From Candidatus Aalborgicola danicus (GTDB taxonomy: Bacteria > Pseudomonadota > Gammaproteobacteria > Burkholderiales > Burkholderiaceae_C), in the NCBI GenBank assembly GCA_016703945.1, contig JADJBC010000013.1:1-35586 (forward strand): a DNA stretch of 35,586 nucleotides, read 5' to 3'. The translations under genes were made by a program, and so were the position numbers. The stretch's first letter is position 1. Each line of letters opens with the position of its first letter. This document shows, piece after piece, positions 19,496 through 28,446 of this stretch. The notes under the pieces are model-generated. The model was not told where the DNA came from. It saw only the letters and a program-made list of their open reading frames with translations, and did not search any database.

Positions 19496-20646
19496 TTAGG
19501 GATGCGCCCGCAGAAACGACAGCAGCGCCTCGTTGAAAACCTTCGCGTGTGACAGGTTCAGCCTGGGGTGCACCGGCTACCCTCACCAGTTGGCTGTGGG
19601 GTACGGCGAGGTGGGTGCGCAAGCCCGAGCCTTCGATGGGAACAATCGCGTCGGCATCGCCGTGAATCACCAGCGTTGGCACGGTCAGCTTCTTCAAGTC
19701 TTCACGGAAGTCGGTGGTGCTGAAAGAGTCCATGCATGCCAAGGCCGCATGCTGCGCTGACTGGTGACAGATGGCGACCGCTTCGTTGCGCTGCGACTCG
19801 GTGACCTGGAGCAACCCGTTGGAGGAGAAGAAATTCTGAGTGAACTGTTCGAAGTAGGCACTTCGATCTTGCTCAAGCGCGTGTTTCTTTTGTTGCGCCT
19901 TCTCGGACGTGAGCGGCCCTTCGGGGGTTGTCGGCCGTCTTCATCAGATACGGCGGTACGGCTGAGGCGAATACCACACTGCGCAGGCGCGATTGGCCGT
20001 GGCGTGCGACATAGCGTGCCACTTCGCCCCCACCCATTGAAAAGCCCACCAACGTCACATCTTGCAGTCCACACTGGACCATCACGCGTTGCAGGTCGTC
20101 TGCCAGTGTGTCATAGCTGTAACCTGATGCCGGTTTGTCGGAACGACCGAAGCCCCGTCGGTCGTACGCCACCACGCGAAAACCAGCGGCTTGAAGCACC
20201 GACACTTGCGGTTCCCAGGCTTGGGCTGACAGCGGCCAGCCATGAATCAGCACCACCGGTCGGCCATCGCCACCGCTGTCGTCGATGTGGAGGTGCACGT
20301 TGTCCGCAGGCACAGTGTCGACACTGCTGGAATCCTCTGCGTTCGCCGCAGCACCGGCAGCGGCTCCGCCCAGCGCACCGGCAACCGCACCCAGCGAGGC
20401 TCCGACCAAGACCCCGACTGGTCCGGCCGTCGCAATACCGATGACGGCACCTGCGGCCGCGCCGGCCATTACGCCGCCACCGATCAGCACTGAGTTGGCC
20501 TCGCGCTCAACATCCTGGGGCTCCAGCGGATTCTGCGCCGCCGCATCCGGGTCCTGCGATGGAATGCCGTGGCCAGGGTTGGCCTGCTCAGCCATGTCTT
20601 CGTCGACAGGTGTGGTGTTCGATGATGGGGCGGTCAATGGGTTCAT
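19496..20646 (-). pseudogene. Glycine-zipper / alpha-beta hydrolase fusion, frameshifted
   Basis: It starts at 20646 (MNPLTAPSSNTTPVDEDMAE) behind AGGAGAAG. Residues 53-102 form a long Gly/Ala glycine-zipper stretch (GGGVMAGAAAGAVIGIATAG...), likely membrane-inserting. From about residue 115 an alpha/beta hydrolase of the non-haem chloroperoxidase/arylesterase type follows: VVLIHGWPLSAQAWEPQ, YDRRGFGRSDKP and nucleophile S203 in GFSMGG. Near 19925 one extra C in a run of five shifts the frame. The hydrolase continues as EGPLTSEKAQQKKHALEQDR, the acid residue is in HGDADAIVP, and after another change near 19570 it ends GAPH.RLNLSHAKVFNEALL...RAHP with the catalytic His. The catalytic triad is complete if both indels are repaired. 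Confidence 0.82.
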
Positions 20647-21112
20647 ATGCTTCTCCTGATTCAGTTGAAGAGGGAATGAGCACGACGCTCGGTCTGTCAA
20701 CCGTTTGGCGACGTTATGCCCGCGGTAGTGGTCCTGTCTGTGCCGTAGCGTACGGTTCCAGTTGCCTGGTTGCGTCAACGTTGACGGACCAGGCTTGACC
20801 AACAGCAACCAGCCTTGACTTTCCAAAGACGTCACCGAGTCGTGTTACGAACTTTGGCGATCACGCACCAACGAGCAGAAGAACAATCTTCCCCGGCGGG
20901 GTGATTGGGCTTGAGGCTCTTTGGATGTCGGCTCTAAGGCGACCAATTGTTCGGTCGCTATGTCTGCAGTGGGCACTTTGAGTCGCTGGAGTCCGTCCGG
21001 TATCGAGCGAATCCGCGGTTGAGATTTCAACGTCCAGTCAGCCGCCATTCGTGAGCGTCGGCAGATGGCCCAAAGCTGTGCCCGTCAACAAGCAGTCCCT
21101 CCCGCAGCGCCA
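20647..21112. other. Gap with one doubtful short frame
   Basis: About 470 bases between the hydrolase start and the end of the thioredoxin gene. A 67-codon reverse frame at 20845-21048 begins MAADWTLKSQPRIRS and is basic near its end. It has no recognisable family and no clear ribosome site, so I do not call it a gene. The region just before 20646 should hold the hydrolase promoter. Confidence 0.35.
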
Positions 21113-21439
21113 TCAAGCGACGTTCAATGCCGCTGAAATGTCGGTTGTTTGGGTGGGGCGCACCAAGCGTGCGACTTCCTGTCCGTCACGCAGTAGCACC
21201 AACGTGGGCCAGAGCTTGACGCGGAAGCTTCGCCCAAGAGCGCGGCCAGGCCCGTCTTCCACTCTGATGTGACGCCACTGCGCATGTTGTGACAGCGCTT
21301 CAACAAGCGCGGGTTGTGCAGCACGACAATGGCCGCACCAGCTCGTGCCGAATTCGAGCAGGGTCAAGCCTGGCAGGGCGTCAACTTCGGCACGCGCCGG
21401 CGCTTCGATTTCGCTGAGGTAAGGTTTGGATGAACTCAT
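21113..21439 (-). CDS. Thioredoxin-family protein
   Basis: A 108-residue single-domain thioredoxin fold. Start at 21439 (MSSSKPYLSEIEAPARAEVD); the longer frame upstream overlaps the opposite peptidase gene and is not convincing. The active site is WCGHC (C35, C38), a Gly-His rather than Gly-Pro pair between the cysteines. The cis-Pro is in LWPTLVLLRDGQEVARLVRP, typical of thioredoxins. No signal peptide, so cytoplasmic disulfide reduction is likely. It is divergent from the oligoendopeptidase with about 150 bases between them. Confidence 0.88.
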   Translation of the reverse strand: MSSSKPYLSEIEAPARAEVDALPGLTLLEFGTSWCGHCRAAQPALVEALSQHAQWRHIRVEDGPGRALGRSFRVKLWPTLVLLRDGQEVARLVRPTQTTDISAALNVA

Positions 21440-21590
21440 GCCCGGATTGTGTCTCACCATTAAGGACGCTTCCACGGTGCGGTACTTGGCCCAGTGTGGT
21501 TGAACTGCCTTATCAATTCGCCGCATTGGCATGCATCGTGACTTGAGCACTTGGCGTACCATTTCACGTTCCCGCAGCACAGAGGCATGC

Positions 21591-23285
21591 ATGCACACCA
21601 CACTTCCCAACTTCGATACGTTCAAGCCTGAGACCCCAAACGTTGACGCCGTCGTCTCCGAGTACGCAACAATTAACGCTGCGTTTGAAGCAGCAAAGGA
21701 CGCCGCCGGTCGTGTGGCAGCGATTAAGCGCTGGGACGCTTTGCGCATCAAGCTGGGCACCTGGCAGAGCGTGGTACATGCCCGCTTCACGCAGGACACC
21801 AGGAACGAAGACTACATGGCCGCCAAGGACCGGGAGTCGGAGCTATCGCCGAGGTTCCTCGGCCCTGAAACCGAGTTCAAGAAAATGCTCCTGAAGTCGC
21901 CGCACCGCGCTGAGCTCGAAGCGGAGTTTGGTGCGCAAGCGTTTCGCATGTGGGAGAACGATGTGATCACCTTCGATCCCAAGATCGAGGCCGATCTGGT
22001 GGCCGAAAGCAAGCTGGCCTCGAAGTACACATCACTCAAGTCTGGGGCCCAAATCCCGTTCCGTGGTGAGAGCTACAACCTTTCGCGTCTGGCTGCATTT
22101 GCGATGCACGCTGACCGTGCTACCCGCCAGGCAGCAAGCGAGGCACAGTGGGGATGGTTCGCCTCCAACGCGGCCGAGCTAGACGCGATATTTGACGAGC
22201 TGGTTGCGCTGCGCCACGCAATGTCGCAGAAGCTCGGCTTCAAGAACTACGTTGAGATGGCCTACCGCATGCGCCAGCGCAACGACTATGACCAAGCTGC
22301 AGTTGCCAAGTTTCGCGAGCAGGTTCGCGATGACATCGTACCGCTCGCCTTCGCACTCAAGCAGACGCAAGCCAGGGACCTTGGCATAGACAAGGTGATG
22401 TCTTGGGACGAAAAGGTCTGGGACGTCCAGGGCAGCCCCCGCCCAAAAGGTGACCATGATTGGATGGTGGCGCGCGCCCAAACGATGTTTGACGAGCTTG
22501 GCAACGACATGGGCGAGTTCTTCGCACAGATGCGCGAGCGCGGTCTGCTTGACCTCAAGGCCCGCGACGGCAAGGCGGGTGGCGGCTACTGCACCAGCAT
22601 CACCGAGTGGGGTCTGCCGTTCATTTTTGCCAATTTCAACGGCACCAGTGCGGACGTCACCGTTTTTACCCACGAGATGGGACACGCTTACCAGAACTAT
22701 TCCTCACGCCAACAGCGTTTGTCCGACTACTACTGGCCGAGCGCCGACGCTGCTGAGGTTCATTCGATGAGTCTGGAGTACCTGACGTGGCCTTGGATGG
22801 AGGAGTTCTTCGGCAAGGGTGATGCCGACCGTTTCCGACGCCAGGAGCTGCAAAGCAAACTCGCCTTTTTGCCCTATGGTTCGGCGGTCGATCATTTTCA
22901 GCACCTCGTGTATGCAGAGCCAGATGCGACAGCTCAGCGCCGCCGCGAGATGTGGCAGGAGATGGAGCGGACGTACCTCCCTTGGCGCAACTACGGCGGG
23001 ATGTCGCATGCGAGCCAGGGCGGCATGTGGCAGGCGCAGTCCCACATCTACGGCACACCCTTTTATTACATTGACTACGTGCTTGCCGAGACTTGTGCCA
23101 TGCAATTTTGGGTGCGCGCTGACAAGGACCGGGCGGCCGCGATGAAGGACTATGTCGCGCTGTGCAGGCGCGGCGGCGAGGCGCCTTTCCAGTCGCTGGT
23201 GCGGGGAGCAGGTCTCGTTTCCCCCTTCGATGACGGATGTCTGACCGATGTCGTCGGTCAGGCCAAGCGCTGGCTTGGTGTGTAG
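21591..23285 (+). CDS. M3-family oligoendopeptidase (PepF-like)
   Basis: An intact 564-residue cytoplasmic zinc metallopeptidase that trims short peptides. Start at 21591 (MHTTLPNFDTFKPETPNVDA) with AGAGG just upstream; the 20 residues of the longer frame look unlike the family. The zinc motif HEMGH is at residues 361-365 within VTVFTHEMGHAYQ. A Glu at 389 (AAEVHSMSLEYL) is placed to be the third zinc ligand. The C-terminal GTPFYYIDYVLAETCAMQFW, with its aromatic run and Tyr residues, is typical of M3 oligoendopeptidases. The length is normal for the family. No frameshift is evident, unlike many neighbours. Confidence 0.93.
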   Translation: MHTTLPNFDTFKPETPNVDAVVSEYATINAAFEAAKDAAGRVAAIKRWDALRIKLGTWQSVVHARFTQDTRNEDYMAAKDRESELSPRFLGPETEFKKMLLKSPHRAELEAEFGAQAFRMWENDVITFDPKIEADLVAESKLASKYTSLKSGAQIPFRGESYNLSRLAAFAMHADRATRQAASEAQWGWFASNAAELDAIFDELVALRHAMSQKLGFKNYVEMAYRMRQRNDYDQAAVAKFREQVRDDIVPLAFALKQTQARDLGIDKVMSWDEKVWDVQGSPRPKGDHDWMVARAQTMFDELGNDMGEFFAQMRERGLLDLKARDGKAGGGYCTSITEWGLPFIFANFNGTSADVTVFTHEMGHAYQNYSSRQQRLSDYYWPSADAAEVHSMSLEYLTWPWMEEFFGKGDADRFRRQELQSKLAFLPYGSAVDHFQHLVYAEPDATAQRRREMWQEMERTYLPWRNYGGMSHASQGGMWQAQSHIYGTPFYYIDYVLAETCAMQFWVRADKDRAAAMKDYVALCRRGGEAPFQSLVRGAGLVSPFDDGCLTDVVGQAKRWLGV

Positions 23286-23468
23286 ACCGCACATCCCGAT
23301 GCACAGTGGGCACTATTTCCAGTCAAACCATGGAAGCCAATTGACAAGCCTGTTCAATCGCTCTTTTAGCATCTAGTTCTGCTGCCTCAAAGGCGCCACC
23401 GACCAAGCTTGGCCGACACTACAGCGTGCTACGCCCATGGGCTTTCGCAATAGAAGTTGGCAGACGTG

Positions 23469-23522
23469 CTGCATGTTCAGCAGCCCGCCATCGGCAACAT
23501 GGAAAAATGGGCCGACATGTTT
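23469..23522 (+). pseudogene. Short relic of an XRE antitoxin
   Basis: Reads LHVQQPAIGNMEKWADMF, the recognition-helix region of HigA-like XRE antitoxins. The DNA is nearly the same as the relic at 9674. Nothing of the rest of the gene is left. It ends exactly at the 3' end of the cytochrome gene on the other strand. The 180 bases between the peptidase and this relic hold nothing I can name. Confidence 0.55.
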
Positions 23523-23984
23523 TCAACGCGTCCGCCAAGAATAGTGGCAGGCCACGCAGGCGCTGGTCAAATTGGGCAGGAGCGTCAGCGCGCGGTCGCG
23601 CTCACCCGCGCGTGCAGCCTTGGCAAATTCACTCGCGGCTTTGTGGCCATCCATGCCCAGTGCATGCATGTCGGCTGGCATGTGAGGTCCAGGGCGGGCG
23701 TCGAGAGGCAGACTGCGATTTTTGCCTTGAGCGCTGACACCTAGCTTTAGCTCCGCGACGTCGCCTGCCTCCTTGATTTTGCCCGTCGCCATGAGGGTCA
23801 GGACTTCATTGATCGCGAGCAGGTTGTCCAGCATTTCCAGCCGCAGTGACTCCTGCGCGGCCGCAGGCAGCGTTGCACGTTGCCTGGTGTCTTCGGCCAG
23901 TGCCGCATGCGACATCAGCAGGCCACTGGCCCAAACAATGCCAAGGCGGGCCAAGCTGGTTCGATTGACAAAGAGGTGTTTCAT
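23523..23984 (-). CDS. Cytochrome c'-like periplasmic protein
   Basis: A 153-residue protein with a signal peptide (cleavage near HAALA, residue 30) and a mostly helical body. A single haem c motif sits at the very C-terminus: CVACH (C143, C146, H147) in ACVACHYSWRTR. A haem site right at the end, followed by an aromatic-Arg, is the layout of the cytochrome c'/c556 four-helix family. Such proteins bind NO or carry electrons. Its ATG overlaps the TGA of the sensor kinase (ATGA), so it is translated as the third gene of the regulator-kinase operon. That suggests it is tied to what the kinase senses, though this is inference. Confidence 0.82.
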   Translation of the reverse strand: MKHLFVNRTSLARLGIVWASGLLMSHAALAEDTRQRATLPAAAQESLRLEMLDNLLAINEVLTLMATGKIKEAGDVAELKLGVSAQGKNRSLPLDARPGPHMPADMHALGMDGHKAASEFAKAARAGERDRALTLLPNLTSACVACHYSWRTR

Positions 23985-25294
23985 AGAGTTCTCCCGTTGA
24001 ATGATGAGTCAAGAATAGTCGCAGTGATCCACGCCTCCAGGCCACCACCGGGGCGGCTAGACAGCGTCACGACCCAGCCATTGGCGTGTGCCAGTTCTCG
24101 CACAATCGCCAGACCTAGCCCGGAGCCGCCGGTTGCGGGGCTCCGCGAGGGGTCCCCCCGCTGAAAGGGCTGAAACATGACCTCCATTCTGCTGAGGTCA
24201 ATGCCGGGTCCCCGATCGAGTATGCCAATGCGCCAGCCCGGGCGCTCAACCGTGCAGACCAGATCGACGCGCGTGCCGGCTGCGTAGCGCTGGGCGTTTT
24301 GCAGCAGATTGCCAATGGCGCGGCGTAGCGCATGGCGGGCAATGGCCATCTGGCCCGGCGGGCAATCTACGAATATCACGCTACCGCTTGCAGAAAAGTC
24401 AACCGCAATTTCGTGCAAAAAATCGCTCAGTTCGGTGGTCACGGGTACCTCGTGTTCCAGCCCGCGCGCAAGGTCCAGCACATTGGCGATCAACTGGTTC
24501 ATCTGCTCAATGTCGTGCTCCATGCGGGCGATCAAGGCCGCTGCGGGATCCGTCTTCATGATTTCGAGCGCCAGCCGCATCCGTGCCAGCGGAGTGCGAA
24601 GGTCGTGCGACACACCGGCCAATAAAGTGGTGCGCGCCGTAAGCAAATCCTGCACCTGTAGTGCCATGGCGTTGAAGCGCCGGCTCAAAGCGGCTACTTC
24701 CCGGGGGCCGGTCTCGGGCAGAAGCGTTGGGCCCGTACCTTGCCCGATTCGGGCACTCGCAGCTTCAAGCAGTGCCAGAGGCCGCGTGATGCGACGCGCC
24801 AGCCACAGTGCCAGTGCGGCGGCAACCAGCACGCCCGCGACCAGCGCGACCAACAGGGCGACCAGCGGTTGGCTGCCAATACGGGTCTTGGAAAGTCCGA
24901 CCGACAACGCGCCGCTACCCGTTTCAATGGTTGACCAATACCAGGTGCCTTGCGGTGTGGATTCGCTCAGCAAGTGCCGAGTCACACCGGTGCGTCGCGC
25001 AAGGGCATCTTCCAAAATGTAAAAGAAAAACGGGTGCCATTCATCTCGTCCGACGGCTGCGTTTGCTGGTCTCAGGGCCAGGGAATGGCTGGCAAACAAC
25101 TCTTCCTCAAACGCAGGACGTGTCAGGGGCGGCAGTTCGGCCCAGGTCTGTGCGGAAAGAACCATCAAGCCGGCCAGGTCATCGGCCGAGCGGCGTGCCA
25201 GTGGGAGCAGCACGAAGACGACAAACAGGGTCACCACCAGAAGTTCGACCACGACAAACGCCCCGGCCAGCAACCATGTGGTCTGTCGCGCCAA
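23981..25294 (-). CDS. EnvZ-type sensor histidine kinase
   Basis: A 437-residue membrane kinase. The start appears to be a TTG at 25294 (reads MARQTTWLLAGAFVVVELLV), about a dozen bases after the regulator stop; no ATG fits as well. Two membrane segments (about residues 10-32 and 144-166) flank a periplasmic sensor of roughly 110 residues. A HAMP linker (ARRITRPLALLEAASARIGQ) follows, then H230 in AGVSHDLRTPLARMRLALE. The ATPase has N-box AIGNLLQNAQRY, G1 ILDRGPGID and G2 GGSGLGLAIV. EnvZ/OsmB-like kinases share the VSHDLRTPLAR.R form. The signal is unknown. It lies between the OmpR-type regulator and a cytochrome c'-like gene, overlapping the latter by four bases. Confidence 0.92.
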   Translation of the reverse strand: MARQTTWLLAGAFVVVELLVVTLFVVFVLLPLARRSADDLAGLMVLSAQTWAELPPLTRPAFEEELFASHSLALRPANAAVGRDEWHPFFFYILEDALARRTGVTRHLLSESTPQGTWYWSTIETGSGALSVGLSKTRIGSQPLVALLVALVAGVLVAAALALWLARRITRPLALLEAASARIGQGTGPTLLPETGPREVAALSRRFNAMALQVQDLLTARTTLLAGVSHDLRTPLARMRLALEIMKTDPAAALIARMEHDIEQMNQLIANVLDLARGLEHEVPVTTELSDFLHEIAVDFSASGSVIFVDCPPGQMAIARHALRRAIGNLLQNAQRYAAGTRVDLVCTVERPGWRIGILDRGPGIDLSRMEVMFQPFQRGDPSRSPATGGSGLGLAIVRELAHANGWVVTLSSRPGGGLEAWITATILDSSFNGRTL

Positions 25295-25308
25295 ACTGGA
25301 TGGAGCTT

Positions 25309-26037
25309 TCAGGACGGGCCTCCGTGCGGGTTGAACAGATAACCTTCTCCGCGAACTGTTCGAATGTAGGCCGGAGCGGTCGGATCGGCTTCGATCTTGC
25401 GCCGTAAACGGGTGACCCGGTTGTCAATGCTGCGGTCAAAAGGGTCGCGGTCATAGCCCCGCAGCAGGTCGACCAGCATATCGCGCGACAGCACGCGGTT
25501 GGCGTGCACAACAAATGCGGCAAGCAAGTCAAACTCGGCGCTGGTCAGGTGTACTTCGAGTCCGCCACGCATTAGCCGACGGCCAAAAGTGTCCAGTGAA
25601 AAGGGGCCAAACTGCCCGTGCGCCGGCTGTGCAGGTGTCTGCGTTGTGACCGGGTTACCGCGTCTCAAAAGGGCCCGAAGGCGAGCAAGCAATTCGCGTG
25701 GGCCGAATGGTTTGGCCAGATAGTCGTCTGCTCCAACTTCGAGCCCCACCACCCGGTCCATCTCTTCGCCACGGGCTGACAACATCAAGATGGGCACCGC
25801 CGACTGCGCGCGCACCCACCGGGTTAACGACAGGCCATCTTCACCGGGCAACATCAGGTCCAGCACGATGGCATCGGGCACGGCATGGGCCATCGCAGTT
25901 CGCATGGAAACACCGTCGCTGGCGGTGATGACCTCAAACCCATTGCCACCGAGATAGGTGCTGAGCAGGTCGCGCAAATCAGGGTCATCGTCGACAACAA
26001 GAATGCGGGGGACAGACGGTGTGCTCATGATGGGCAT
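25309..26037 (-). CDS. OmpR-family response regulator
   Basis: A 242-residue regulator. Start at 26037 (MPIMSTPSVPRILVVDDDPD); an ATG three codons on is equally possible and neither has a strong ribosome site. Receiver domain: acidic pocket DDD, phospho-acceptor D60 in IVLDLMLPGEDG, T/S switch MLSARG, and K in AKPFGPREL. The C-terminal winged helix has LTSAEFDLLAAFV and DNRVTRLRRKIEADP...IRTVRGEGYLF. It should bind DNA as a dimer after phosphorylation by the kinase encoded next. It is divergent from the small exported protein gene at 26180, whose promoter it may control across the ~140-base gap. Confidence 0.93.
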   Translation of the reverse strand: MPIMSTPSVPRILVVDDDPDLRDLLSTYLGGNGFEVITASDGVSMRTAMAHAVPDAIVLDLMLPGEDGLSLTRWVRAQSAVPILMLSARGEEMDRVVGLEVGADDYLAKPFGPRELLARLRALLRRGNPVTTQTPAQPAHGQFGPFSLDTFGRRLMRGGLEVHLTSAEFDLLAAFVVHANRVLSRDMLVDLLRGYDRDPFDRSIDNRVTRLRRKIEADPTAPAYIRTVRGEGYLFNPHGGPS

Positions 26038-26179
26038 TCAGTTTACGGCAAGGGTCGGAATGTTCATCGGCCATGACACACAGCGACACCCTTGGCGACA
26101 AACGGATACACATGGAGCCGATTGCGACATGACGCCGCGACATGGGCCTCGCACCATACAAACACCCCCCCAAATCACC

Positions 26180-26432
26180 ATGAACAAGCATATTTCACTC
26201 CAGCCTGGTTTTTGCTGATGGCGAGCGTATCGGCCGTTGCCCAGCCTGTGCCAACGGCGCCGATCCAAACGCCGTCGGCGCCCACTGGTACAGGCCCTCT
26301 TTCAACGCCCAAAGCCGTCGAACAGGAGGCGGCGATTGTTAAGCGTTTGCCCTACGGGGCAGGGGTTTGAGAGCCGCCAGCAAGTCCGGGTGCACGGTGG
26401 TGGCGCGCGGTGGTATGGGCCACAAGCGTTAA
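26180..26432 (+). pseudogene. Small exported Pro/Gly-rich protein gene, frameshifted
   Basis: The ATG at 26180 opens MNKHI; a frame change near 26195 leads to TPAWFLLMASVSAVAQPVPT, clearly a signal peptide. A Pro/Thr-rich stretch and VEQEAAIVKRLPYGAG follow, then another change near 26362 gives FESRQQ. A third frame supplies the natural-looking end ARGGMGHKR and the TAA at 26430-26432. Repaired, it would be a secreted protein of about 80 residues. I do not recognise a named family. It is divergent from the response regulator and ends 31 bases before the DUF2202 gene, so the two may form one unit. Confidence 0.55.
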
Positions 26433-26463
26433 CCGGTTTTTTGCGTTTTTAAGGACATTCATC

Positions 26464-27176
26464 ATGAAAAATATGGTCTCGCTCCCACAGTAGCTTTACT
26501 CGCAGCTTTGACTTTGAACGCGTGCGGGGGTGGCGGTAGCTCCGACCAGGGGGGCAATGGACCCGACATGGGGCAACCGCTTGTCGTAGATGCCAATGGT
26601 GCCTCCGGCTTTGACCGTGTTTTGCTGGGCAGCACGCTGACGGCATTGCCAGTTGAAACCCTCTCCGCTGCCGAAATGGCCACGTTGGTTTTTATGCGTG
26701 AAGAGGAGAAGCTGGCGCACGATGTGTATGCACAGTTGGACGCCCGCTGGGGTGCCAATGTCCGGGTATTTGGCAATATTGCGAACAGCGAGGCAACCCA
26801 TACCGAGGCTGTGCGCCAATTGCTGGTGCGTTACGGCCTGCCTGATCCCGCATCGGCCCTGGCGACAGGCGTTTTCCAGAATACCTCCCTGCAATTGCTT
26901 TACACCCAATTAGTTGCAAGTGGCACGCTATCACTGACAGAGGCGCTCAGGGCGGGCGCCGCGATTGAGGAGATTGACATGATGGACATCAACACGGCGT
27001 TACTAGCGGTAGACAATCAGGACATTCGGCTGGTGTATGAGAGTTTGCTCAAAGGTTCCCGCAATCATTTGCGGTCCTTTGTGGCAACTCTCCTTAACCA
27101 TGGTGTGACCTATGTTCCACAGTACATGAATGTGGTGGACTACAGTGCGATTGTTGCGACCGCAATAGAGCGCTGA
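26464..27176 (+). pseudogene. DUF2202 lipoprotein gene, signal peptide frameshifted
   Basis: The ATG at 26464 opens MKNMVSLP and runs into TAG. A one-base repair near 26487 gives VALLAALTLNACGGGG, a lipoprotein signal with lipobox LNAC. The body is in one frame to 27176: LSAAEMATLVFMREEEKLAH, DVYAQLDARWG, FGNIANSEATHTEAVRQLL, EEIDMMDINTALLAVDN and LKGSRNHLRSFVATL. The EEEKLAHDVY and ANSE..H motifs are those of DUF2202, a ferritin-like four-helix domain with likely metal ligands in the Glu and His residues. A shorter start at 26508 would miss the signal peptide. Likely a metal-binding lipoprotein; the role is unknown. Confidence 0.82.
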
Positions 27177-27254
27177 TGGTGTGGTACCGTCCGTCAGCCA
27201 TCCCGCATAAGACTCGAACTCCCCGATGGTCGCGATGAAAAAGCAATGCCATAC

Positions 27255-27310
27255 GCTACAAATATATGAGCTGTCTACGCATATTCCACGGGGGCTAGCG
27301 GCCTATTTGG
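27255..27310. repeat. Dispersed ~57-bp intergenic repeat, copy 3
   Basis: Begins GCTACAAATATATGAGCTGT and ends GCGGCCTATTTGG. It differs from copy 2 at several positions (CTGTCTACGC instead of CTGCTTACGC), a form shared with copy 4. Confidence 0.88.
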
Positions 27311-27341
27311 CACGCAGAATCCAAACGGAAGGCCTCGCTAT

Positions 27342-27375
27342 TCATCCCCCGTCGGTGGCGCATCCCTCAGCCACT
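27342..27375 (-). pseudogene. 3' tail relic of the small MPYYIYRV-type gene
   Basis: The reverse strand reads LRDAPPTGDE and a stop, matching the end of the gene at 32339-32554. Only about ten codons can be recognised. It lies 32 bases from repeat copy 3, as the intact gene lies about 70 bases from copy 5. Confidence 0.4.
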
Positions 27376-27433
27376 GGTTACAGGGCTTGATGTTGCCCAC
27401 TGCATCACGCTTTGCCCACAAAGTTGGGGTTAC

Positions 27434-28446
27434 TCACGCTGGCCTGTCGATGATTTCCCAGTGGCCAGCCTTGTCCGAACCCACGCGCTGGATTCGGCCT
27501 TGCTCACCCAGCGTTTTGAGGTGGCGCTTGATGGTCTTGTCCGCCACGCCCAGCGCGAGCGCCATCTTCTGAGCCGTCACCTTGGGATTGGCGCGCACCA
27601 TCGTCAAAATTTTGTCCGAGAGTTCGTTTACAGGGACATTTGCAGGGACATTTGCAGGGACATCCACCACTGTCTGCGTGGCCACATCGATGTATTTGTA
27701 CAGCGAGTTGGCGATGGCATCCAGCATAAAGTCGATGAACGGACGGCAATCCACCTGCGCGACAGCATGTGAATCCTGCAAGGCCTTGTAGTACAGCGCC
27801 TGGTTGTGGTGAACCAGCGTCTCAATCGGCATCCAGGCAAACAGCGGATTCCATTGCGAAAGAATCAGCGTTTGCCACAGCGCCCGATTCTGCCGTTGCG
27901 GTCGCGAAAGGGATGGATGTCTTCCAGCCCGTATTGAACGGCGGAACTCTTGATGAGCGGATGCGCTTCACTGGCTTCCCCCAATCCGGGCTGCGCGACA
28001 AGGTCGCGAGCCGATAACGCGCCGCGATGCAACAAAGTGCCGTCACTGCCCACGACGGCCACACCGCCCGAACGGAACCGGCCCGATTCGCCGATGAGCG
28101 TATCGGTCAGGTGTGCGTGCGCCCGCAGCAGGTCATCTACCGACCAGGGCGTGTAGCCCGGTATCTCGTTGTAGGCGTGCCAGGCGTTTTGCACCTCCTT
28201 GATGTCCTTGGGTGGCCCCCAGACCGGTTTGCCGTTGATGACATCTGTCACCTGTCCCAAGGTGAGCTGATTGCCTTCAATGGCGGTTGAGGCGTGCACC
28301 GAGAGAATGCGGTTGAGCTTGCGCAGGTGCAGCACATCGCCCGACTGCTCTTCGCTGATCTTGACGCGCTCCAGCAAGGCGTGAATGGCGCCAATTTTTT
28401 CGTGCCACTTCGGGTCTTCTGTGAAGAATTTTTCCAATGGCTTCAC
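27434..28446 (-). pseudogene. Fic-family protein, altered motif and frameshift
   Basis: It starts with GTG at 28446 (MKPLEKFFTEDPKWHEKIGA). Residues 53-58 (STAIEG) fit the inhibitory helix motif [ST]xxxE[GN]; placed before the Fic core it suggests a self-inhibited, class II-type protein. The Fic motif at 178-189 reads HPFRDRNGRIGR. The usual Gly after the Asp (HPFxDGNGR) is Arg here, through one base (CGC for GGC), which should disturb the phosphate loop used to AMPylate target proteins. Right after it, near 27890, a missing base ends the frame. The rest continues as LWQTLILSQWNPLFAWMPIE, a linker of VPAN repeats, and a winged-helix end (KVTAQKMALALGVADKTIKR). It is coupled by a GTGA overlap to a methylase stump. 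Confidence 0.85.
27631..27666. repeat. 12-bp tandem repeat in the Fic linker
   Basis: Three tandem units of CAGGGACATTTG (the third diverging as CAGGGACATCCA) encode, on the reverse strand, VPAN-VPAN-VPVN between the Fic domain and the winged helix. Being 12 bases long, unit gain or loss would keep the frame, so linker length could vary between strains. Confidence 0.85.

Noticed and set aside
20845..21048. A 67-codon reverse frame
   Set aside because: No family, ribosome site or conserved neighbour supports it.
27631..27666. Short tandem units as a CRISPR array
   Set aside because: Units are 12 bases with no spacers and lie inside a coding region.
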